A stretch of 5,435 nt of DNA from assembly GCA_028698395.1 (NCBI GenBank), contig JAQVDG010000169.1, forward strand, positions 1-5,435, in the 5' to 3' direction. The notes under the pieces were generated by a model. That model was not told the origin of the DNA. It searched no databases and was given only the letters and a program-made list of their open reading frames with translations. This document shows, one piece after another, positions 1 to 4,703 of this stretch (positions within the stretch are counted from its first letter, which is position 1; every line of letters starts with the position of its first letter). The position numbers and the translations under genes are program-made. The DNA comes from Weeksellaceae bacterium. Lineage in GTDB: Bacteria > Bacteroidota > Bacteroidia > Flavobacteriales > Weeksellaceae.

Positions 1-84
1 TTTAATAATTTGTCCTCTTTGAGAGGGTAAACACCAAACAGCTACTTTTTCATCGGTGTTGAATTTTGCATATATTTCTAACAT
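1..84 (-). CDS. 5' fragment of an unknown protein, running off the left edge
   Basis: On the minus strand an ATG (complement of 82-84) opens a frame without stops for 28 codons to the window edge, beginning MLEIYAKFNTDEKVAVWCLP. The two other minus-strand readings and the plus strand offer nothing better here, and the residue mix looks protein-like. I do not recognise a family. The upstream leader is A/T-rich with no clear ribosome binding site, as for the other genes here. It is divergent from the methyltransferase gene, with the structured element at 113-219 between them. A 28-codon open frame can arise by chance in AT-rich DNA, so this is only moderately supported. Extending the sequence to the left would settle it. 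Confidence 0.45.
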   Translation of the reverse strand, partial: MLEIYAKFNTDEKVAVWCLPSQRGQIIK

Positions 85-112
85 ATAAATTGTATTTTAA
101 AGATTAATAAAC

Positions 113-219
113 AGCAGATAACATAAGATTGGCAAGATTGGGGTCGAAAGGCTTCGATTGTTGATTCCGTCTCCGAAATCCCCAACCTCGCCAATCTTCC
201 AACCGTTGGTGGCAATGCT
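113..219. repeat. Structured intergenic element A (attC-like imperfect palindrome)
   Basis: A 19-nt arm at 125-143 pairs with 180-198 at 17 of 19 positions; the two failures are A.C on the top strand, so the bottom strand would form T.G wobbles. A small hairpin lies inside (144-148 with 153-157). Outside the stem, AAC (120-122) lies on the left and GTTGGTGGCAATGCT (205-219) on the right, separated from the stem by 2 and 6 nt. CTCCGAAATCC (171-181) recurs exactly in element C (4548-4558). The right end is nearly the reverse complement of the left end of element B. The organisation resembles an integron attC site. Alternatives are a dispersed palindromic repeat or a bidirectional terminator-like hairpin. 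Confidence 0.6.
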
Positions 220-300
220 ATCAGACGTTTCGGCTAAAATTCAACATTCCGACAATTAACGACTGAAAAACATTTGCTACCGTAAATCGGAAAGCGGCAA

Positions 301-1287
301 ATGGCAAAAACAGCGAAGAACAAAAATTTTCATTCAGCAAAAGATAACAAACAAGACGAATTTTACACACAACTTTCAGATATTGAAAGAGAGTTAAAAT
401 ATTATAAACAACACTTCAAAGACAAGGTTGTTTATTGTAATTGTGATGACCCACGAGTTAGCAATTTCTTTCATTATTTTTCTTACAATTTTGAAAAGCT
501 TGGTCTTAAAAAACTAATTGCAACTTGTTATAAAAGTCAAGAAATAGATTTGTTCAGTCAAAACGACAAAGAACAAGCGATTTATCTCGAATACAACGGA
601 GATAAAAACGGCAACTTCATTCCCGACCCAAACGAGATTGGAATAAAACCATTAAAAGGCGATGGCGATTTTCGCAGTAAAGAAAGTATCGACTTGCTAA
701 CGCAAGCCGATATTGTCGTTACCAATCCGCCTTTTTCATTGTTTCGAGAATACGTTGCCCAACTTATGGAATACGACAAAAAGTTTGTAATTGTAGGAAG
801 TCAAAACGCAGTTACTTACAAAGAAATTTTTCAATATTTTAAAGACAATAGAATTTGGGTTGGCTACAAAAGTGGCGATATGGAATTTAAAGTTCCAGAC
901 CATTACGAAGAAAGAGAAACACGTTTCAGACAAGACGAAACAGGTCAGAAATGGCGAAGTTTGGGCAATATTTGTTGGTTCACAAATTTGGACATTTCCA
1001 AACGCCACGAAGACTTAATCCTTTACAAAACATACAATCCCGAAGAATATCCAACTTACGACAATTACGATGCAATTAACGTAAACAAAGTTGCCGAAAT
1101 TCCTATGGACTACAAAGGTGCAATGGGTGTTCCAATCACATTTTTGGACAAATACAATCCCGACCAATTTGAGATTTTAGGAATAGACAGACCTTTAGTA
1201 GAAGAAATTACGGGAAAAGTCAGCCGTTTTAGAATTAACGGAAAAGAAATTTACGCAAGAATTGTGATTAAAAACAAAAGATTATGA
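301..1287 (+). CDS. EcoRI-family adenine-specific DNA methyltransferase
   Basis: Predicted m6A methyltransferase of the M.EcoRI family, expected to protect host DNA in a restriction-modification pair. At 328 aa it is close to M.EcoRI itself (about 326 aa). The catalytic motif IV is NPPF at residues 142-145, preceded by the hydrophobic strand ADIVVT. The N-terminal block DEFYTQ (about 19-24) and VVYCNCDDPRVSNFF (about 43-57), and the C-terminal YDNYDAINVNK, GVPITFL and VIKNKRL blocks, are as I recall them from M.EcoRI. M.EcoRI modifies the second A of GAATTC; whether this homologue keeps that specificity cannot be read from sequence. The start at 301 is supported by the M.EcoRI-like N-terminus and a weak GGAAAG at 289-294. 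Its stop overlaps the next gene's ATG (ATGA, 1284-1287), so the two are probably translationally coupled. Confidence 0.92.
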   Translation: MAKTAKNKNFHSAKDNKQDEFYTQLSDIERELKYYKQHFKDKVVYCNCDDPRVSNFFHYFSYNFEKLGLKKLIATCYKSQEIDLFSQNDKEQAIYLEYNGDKNGNFIPDPNEIGIKPLKGDGDFRSKESIDLLTQADIVVTNPPFSLFREYVAQLMEYDKKFVIVGSQNAVTYKEIFQYFKDNRIWVGYKSGDMEFKVPDHYEERETRFRQDETGQKWRSLGNICWFTNLDISKRHEDLILYKTYNPEEYPTYDNYDAINVNKVAEIPMDYKGAMGVPITFLDKYNPDQFEILGIDRPLVEEITGKVSRFRINGKEIYARIVIKNKRL

Positions 1288-2360
1288 AAATCGAGTTGAA
1301 AGAAATAACTATAAGAGAACTTACAAATGGCTATCAAGATAATGAAGAAGACGGAGTTGTTGGTTTTGGTGGTAAATTAGACATACGTCCACCCTACCAA
1401 CGTGAATTTGTTTACAAAGACAAACAACGTGAAGCTGTTATTGACACCATTACAAAAAACTTTCCGTTAAATGTAATGTATTGGGCAGACAATGGAAATG
1501 AAACTTATGAAGTCATTGACGGACAACAAAGAACGATTTCAATTTGTCAGTATGTAAATGGCGATTTTGCTTACTTTTTCAAGTATTTCCACAACTTGCA
1601 AAAAGACGAACAGGAGCAAATTTTGAACTACAAACTAATGGTTTATTTGTGTTCGGGAACAGACAGTCAAAAATTAGAATGGTTTAAAACAATCAACATA
1701 GCAGGAGAAAAACTAACCGACCAAGAATTACGAAATGCAGTCTATTCGGGCAGTTGGGTTAGTGACGCAAAGCGTTATTTCTCTAAAAACAGCCGACCAA
1801 AAATTGGCGATGAATATTTAAGCGGAACTGCCAACAGACAAGAATATTTGGAAACGGCAATCAATTGGATTTCAAAAGGAAATATTGTTGTTTATATGGC
1901 AAACCATCAACACGACCCAACAGCAATAGAACTTTGGAATTATTTTAGTTCGGTAATCAGTTGGACAAAAGCAACTTTTCCAACTTACAGGAAAGAAATG
2001 AAAGGCATTGCTTGGGGCTTACTTTACAACGAGTTCAAAGACCAAAAACTTGACCCCAAAAAGTTAGAGCAACAAGTCGCTGACTTAATGCAAGACGAAG
2101 ATGTAACCAACAAAAAAGGTATTTACGAATACGTTTTGACAGGCAAAGAAAGACACTTAAACATTCGTGCATTTACAGACAACCAAAAACGTGAAGCATA
2201 CGAAAGGCAAAAAGGAATTTGTCCTGTTTGCACCGAACATTACGAGCTTACAGGAATGGAAGCCGACCATATCACACCTTGGCATTTAGGAGGTAAAACA
2301 TCAGCCGAAAATTGCCAAATGTTATGCAAAGAAGATAATAGAAGAAAAAGCGGAAAATAA
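1284..2360 (+). CDS. DUF262-HNH protein, probable restriction nuclease partner
   Basis: A 358-aa protein with an N-terminal DUF262 domain (ParB/sulfiredoxin-like fold, as in GmrS, SspE and BrxU) and a C-terminal HNH nuclease. DUF262 hallmarks are RPPYQREF (35-42) and VIDGQQR ending in D79-G80-Q81-Q82-R83, the nucleotide-handling motif. The HNH module occupies about 305-358: Cys pair C313/C316, the ADH motif with D328 and H329, H334, N343, then C348 and N352. The usual last zinc Cys is replaced by the LCKEDN context. It overlaps the methyltransferase gene by 4 bp, which suggests an M-R operon with this protein as the cutter instead of a PD-(D/E)XK EcoRI-type enzyme. DUF262 enzymes such as GmrSD cut modified DNA, so whether it senses missing or foreign modification is open. 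The family call is firm; the pairing role is inferred. Confidence 0.87.
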   Translation: MKIELKEITIRELTNGYQDNEEDGVVGFGGKLDIRPPYQREFVYKDKQREAVIDTITKNFPLNVMYWADNGNETYEVIDGQQRTISICQYVNGDFAYFFKYFHNLQKDEQEQILNYKLMVYLCSGTDSQKLEWFKTINIAGEKLTDQELRNAVYSGSWVSDAKRYFSKNSRPKIGDEYLSGTANRQEYLETAINWISKGNIVVYMANHQHDPTAIELWNYFSSVISWTKATFPTYRKEMKGIAWGLLYNEFKDQKLDPKKLEQQVADLMQDEDVTNKKGIYEYVLTGKERHLNIRAFTDNQKREAYERQKGICPVCTEHYELTGMEADHITPWHLGGKTSAENCQMLCKEDNRRKSGK

Positions 2361-2362
2361 CA

Positions 2363-2572
2363 AGCACTGCCACCAACAAAGGTTTTGCAAAAGAGCGGGT
2401 TAAGTGGTTAATTCAAGATTTGTGCATTTAATCCGCAAAACCATTTTTTATTTGATCTTTTTTGTAAATTAGCAAATAGAAAAAATGGTTTTGCTTACGT
2501 TAGTGCTAAATTGAAAGTTTAGTCTTTCTAATCCGCTCCTTCGCAAAGCCTCGAAACGTTGGCGGTAATTGT
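2363..2572. repeat. Structured intergenic element B (attC-like, with nested palindrome)
   Basis: It begins 2 bp after the DUF262-HNH stop codon. The left arm 2381-2402 pairs with 2529-2550 at 18 of 22 positions, and all four mismatches are transitions. The left end AGCACTGCCACCAAC (2363-2377) and right end GTTGGCGGTAATTGT (2558-2572) flank the stem at distances of 3 and 7 nt. AAGTGGTTAATT (2402-2413) recurs exactly in element C (4488-4499). At about 210 nt it is longer than elements A and C because of an inner palindrome (2435-2494). Its two ends match each other at only 10/15, but each matches the far end of the neighbouring gene module at 14/15. The hairpin may also act as a terminator for the upstream operon. 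Confidence 0.68.
2435..2494. repeat. Perfect 15-bp inverted repeat nested in element B
   Basis: The 15-nt arm GCAAAACCATTTTTT (2435-2449) is perfectly complementary to 2480-2494, leaving a 30-nt A/T-rich loop. The first arm follows ATCC, as the main right arm of element B does (AATCCG, 2530-2535), and the second arm repeats GGTTTTGC, which is also at 2381-2388. The four related copies (2381-2388, 2435-2442, 2487-2494, and 2543-2550 with one change) suggest a composite or duplicated structure. The T-run in the arm could make it a Rho-independent terminator-like hairpin, but the T-tract sits inside the stem, so I call it a repeat. Confidence 0.6.
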
Positions 2573-2617
2573 AAAACGACAGAAAAACATAAATTTAACA
2601 ACAAAAACAAAGACAAT

Positions 2618-3934
2618 ATGCCAGTAATATATTTTGACAATTTTCGTGGCTTCAGTGACACCTTCCTACCTCTAAAGAACATTAATTTTTTTGTAGGAGA
2701 GAATAGCACTGGTAAGACCTCGGTTTTGAAACTAATTAAAATTGTTTCAGACCCTCGATTTTGGTTAATGCAAGACTTCAATTCCGAAGAAGCTGAATTA
2801 GGCTATTTTAGTGAAATAATGAGTTCAAATTCTTCAAAAAGAAAGTTTTTTGACATTGGACTTTTAGGGGACAGCAAAGACAAGGAGTTAAATATCAGTG
2901 CTATTAAAATGCGATTCTTTGAAAAAGAAGGACAACCTGAACTACGTGAAATTTGCTTGATAGATAAGACTATAAATTTTCAAGCCATAATTGAAGATAA
3001 TGGTTTTAAATACCGTTACTCTATCATTGACTTGGAAAATATCACAGAATCAAACAAACTCAAATATTTCGGAAAATGGATTAAATCAAATGGACTTGAA
3101 AACAAGACTTACACAAAAGTGAATATCGAAGGTTCATTTTTTAGACAAGCATTTCTTTTACAGATTGACACGATAATAGCTAGAGAAATAAGAAAAGACG
3201 ATAAAAAGAATGAAATTAAAGGATTTAAGATTCCATCCTTTTTAAGAGATATAGCTTGGCTTGCACCTATTAGAACAGAGCCCAAAAGGACATATGACAA
3301 CTATAAAATAAATTTTAATCCTGACGGGACACACGCTCCTTATATTCTCAAGAAATTACTTACATCAAAAAAGAATACGAAAAAGGCAAACAGCGTAGAA
3401 GAAATTCTAAAAAAGTTTGGTCGTGACAGCGGACTATTTGAAGAAATAAAAATAACGAATCTTGGAAAAAGTGACACTTCTCCTTTTGAGATTCATATTG
3501 TAATCAATGGCAATCCACTTAAAATTACAAATGTTGGCTATGGTGTTTCTCAGATTTTACCACTCATTGTTGAAGTAATTGCAAGACCTTCAAAATCTTG
3601 GTTTGCCATTCAGCAACCAGAAATACACCTGCATCCTAAAGGACAAGCTGCATTTGGTGATTTTATTCTCAAATCCTATTTGAGTGAAGAAAAAAACTTT
3701 ATTATCGAAACTCACTCTGACTATACGATAGATAGATACAGACTAAAAATGAATAAGAATTTCAAGAGTGAAAGTAAGAATCCGGAAAGTCAAATTGTTT
3801 TTTTCAACAGAACTAAAGAAGGAAACACTTTAACCTGTATTGACATTAACGAAAATGGCTCTTTACCAGACGTCCAGCCTAAAGATTTTAGAGAGTTTTT
3901 TATCAAAGAACAACTTGAACTTTTAAAGGTATAA
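2618..3934 (+). CDS. OLD/AAA_15-like ATPase, probable defence sensor
   Basis: A 438-aa ATPase of the ABC/SMC-like group that includes AAA_15 and OLD N-terminal domains. Walker A is GENSTGKTS (27-35), directly after an IYFDNFRGF start typical of the group. An ABC-signature-like NVGYGVSQ lies at 305-312, the Walker B region IQQPEIHLHP at 331-340, and the switch histidine ETHSD at 364-368. About 200 residues between Walker A and the signature would hold the coiled or lid insertion. No TOPRIM domain follows; only about 70 residues remain after the switch, ending DFREFFIKEQLELLKV, which recalls the DUF3696-type tail. The usual acidic residue before QPE is Gln (Q332). It lies 2 bp upstream of a PIN nuclease gene, so it probably senses infection and controls that effector, by analogy with ATPase-nuclease systems such as Septu and PARIS. 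The start fits the domain and has an A-rich leader with no clear Shine-Dalgarno. Confidence 0.85.
   Translation: MPVIYFDNFRGFSDTFLPLKNINFFVGENSTGKTSVLKLIKIVSDPRFWLMQDFNSEEAELGYFSEIMSSNSSKRKFFDIGLLGDSKDKELNISAIKMRFFEKEGQPELREICLIDKTINFQAIIEDNGFKYRYSIIDLENITESNKLKYFGKWIKSNGLENKTYTKVNIEGSFFRQAFLLQIDTIIAREIRKDDKKNEIKGFKIPSFLRDIAWLAPIRTEPKRTYDNYKINFNPDGTHAPYILKKLLTSKKNTKKANSVEEILKKFGRDSGLFEEIKITNLGKSDTSPFEIHIVINGNPLKITNVGYGVSQILPLIVEVIARPSKSWFAIQQPEIHLHPKGQAAFGDFILKSYLSEEKNFIIETHSDYTIDRYRLKMNKNFKSESKNPESQIVFFNRTKEGNTLTCIDINENGSLPDVQPKDFREFFIKEQLELLKV
3925..3929 (+). promoter_or_regulatory. Ribosome binding site of the PIN gene, inside the ATPase gene end
   Basis: AAAGG ends 7 nt before the ATG at 3937 and lies within the last codons of the ATPase gene. 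It is one of the few Shine-Dalgarno-like sites in the window. Together with the 2-bp intergenic distance it supports coupled translation of ATPase and PIN protein. Confidence 0.45.
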
Positions 3935-3936
3935 CT

Positions 3937-4446
3937 ATGTGTTTGATAGTAGATACAAATTGTTTAAGTGCTGTTTTTGATAAAGAAGCAGTCAATCACA
4001 ATGAATTTGAACCTGTAATCGAATGGATTTATAACGGTAGGGGGAAAATAGTTTATGGGGGAACCAAATATCTCGGTGAGTTAAAAAATAAATATCTTGC
4101 CATATACTTACAATTAAGAAAGGCAGGAAAAGCTGAATATGTTGATTGTAATTTAGTTGATGCAGAAGAAATTGTGGTTTCAAATATGATTCAACATAAC
4201 AATTTTGATGACCAACATTTAGTTGCATTATTGAGAGTATCTGGATGTAAAATAATATGCTCATTAGACCAAAGGGCATACCCATATTTTCGACACAGAC
4301 TATTTTTCTCGCCAGCGGCAAGACGACCAAAGATTTACAGCTCTAGTGGCAACGCTGACCTTTTATGCCCCGAGAACATAGCCGACATTTGTAAACCTTG
4401 TGACAATACAACTAACGTACAGAAGAAACTACTTGGATTAATATGA
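3937..4446 (+). CDS. PIN-domain ribonuclease-like effector
   Basis: A 169-aa protein with the PIN pattern: LIVDTN at the N-terminus with D6, a mid-protein acidic residue (E48 in YLGELKNKY), FDDQHLVALLRVSG with D91/D92, and a following strand ending CSLDQ with D111. These four sites fit the acidic quartet that binds the metal in VapC-type RNases, though the fold is inferred from pattern only. An atypical tail of about 50 residues (120-169) follows, with C144, C152 and C155 that might bind a metal. PIN toxins normally pair with a small antitoxin; here the only partner is the ATPase two bases upstream. That suggests an ATPase-gated effector that cuts RNA, or possibly DNA, on infection. The stop (4444-4446) lies just before element C. 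Confidence 0.75.
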   Translation: MCLIVDTNCLSAVFDKEAVNHNEFEPVIEWIYNGRGKIVYGGTKYLGELKNKYLAIYLQLRKAGKAEYVDCNLVDAEEIVVSNMIQHNNFDDQHLVALLRVSGCKIICSLDQRAYPYFRHRLFFSPAARRPKIYSSSGNADLLCPENIADICKPCDNTTNVQKKLLGLI

Positions 4447-4448
4447 GA

Positions 4449-4609
4449 ACAACTACCGCCAACAGGCGTTTGGCTCAATGGCTGGTGAAGTGGTTAATTG
4501 AACATTCTACCTCGCATCAACTTTTGTTGTGTATTGACAGTTTTGAGCTCCGAAATCCGCCACTGCGCCAAGCGCCAAAACGTTACCTGCAACCGTTGGG
4601 GACAGTGCT
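4449..4609. repeat. Structured intergenic element C (attC-like imperfect palindrome)
   Basis: It starts 2 bp after the PIN gene stop codon. The interrupted stem has these pairings: AGG 4464-4466 with 4586-4588, CGTTT 4467-4471 with 4578-4582, GGC 4472-4474 with 4574-4576, TGGC 4479-4482 with 4567-4570, and AGTGG 4489-4493 with 4560-4564. The left end is ACAACTACCGCCAAC (4449-4463) and the right end GTTGGGGACAGTGCT (4595-4609). It shares AAGTGGTTAATT with element B and CTCCGAAATCC with element A, so all three elements are one family although their stem sequences differ. The left and right ends match each other at only 10/15. Bases 4610-4703, between this element and the NACHT gene, form an A-rich leader in which I see no other feature. 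Confidence 0.65.
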
Positions 4610-4703
4610 AACAAGAAAAAGTAGTGCTGAAACAAAAGGACTGAAGAATAATTCTTAACTAAATTGACAGACATAAAAAATAATTTAGCAAACGAAAACA
4701 GAC

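Larger units (their letters stand above)
205..2377 (+). mobile_element. Putative integron-like cassette 1 (methyltransferase + DUF262-HNH module)
   Basis: This inferred unit is bounded by GTT at 205 and AAC at 2377. Its first 15 bases (205-219) are complementary to its last 15 (2363-2377) at 14 of 15 positions, and the match stops at both edges. The left end compared with the other end of its own element A (108-122) gives only about 6/15. In integrons a cassette carries the first half-site box at its 5' end and the rest of its recombination site at its 3' end, so this is the expected pattern. It contains exactly one two-gene operon. No recombinase is visible, so mobility is inferred from the ends only. 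Confidence 0.45.
2558..4463 (+). mobile_element. Putative integron-like cassette 2 (ATPase-PIN module)
   Basis: This inferred unit runs from GTT at 2558 to AAC at 4463. Its first 15 bases (2558-2572) are complementary to its last 15 (4449-4463) at 14 of 15 positions. The ends belong to a different sequence class (ACAAYTACCGCCAAC when read at the 3' end) from those of cassette 1 (AGCAYTGCCACCAAC). Start and end of each cassette thus match in class while adjacent cassettes differ. The unit contains one two-gene operon and nothing else. The boundary logic is seen in sequence; mobility is inferred. Confidence 0.45.

Noticed and set aside
736..1008. Minus-strand ORF of 90 codons inside the methyltransferase gene
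   Set aside because: It is antisense to the conserved NPPF region of a clearly recognised gene and has no motifs of its own.
2444..2485. Rho-independent terminator in element B
   Set aside because: The T-run forms part of the stem and is not placed after a GC-rich hairpin. Termination by the larger palindrome is possible but not shown.
2506..2781. Minus-strand ORF of 91 codons
   Set aside because: It covers the end of element B and the Walker A region of the ATPase on the opposite strand, so it is a shadow of better-supported features.
3992..4330. Minus-strand ORF of 112 codons opposite the PIN gene
   Set aside because: The plus-strand reading has the PIN acidic residues and operon spacing; the antisense reading shows no family pattern.
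205..4609. Canonical integron attC sites
   Set aside because: The end boxes do not satisfy RYYYAAC and GTTRRRY, and no integrase is present, so I describe the elements as attC-like only.
4443..4658. Small plus-strand ORF (71 codons) whose ATG overlaps the PIN gene stop
   Set aside because: It lies almost entirely inside element C, its composition follows the palindrome, and no domain or conserved pattern is visible.
4664..4688. Bacteroidota-type promoter (TTG with TAATTTAG) before the NACHT gene
   Set aside because: The spacing is only about 14 nt and the -7 box has a mismatch, so it is not good enough to annotate.
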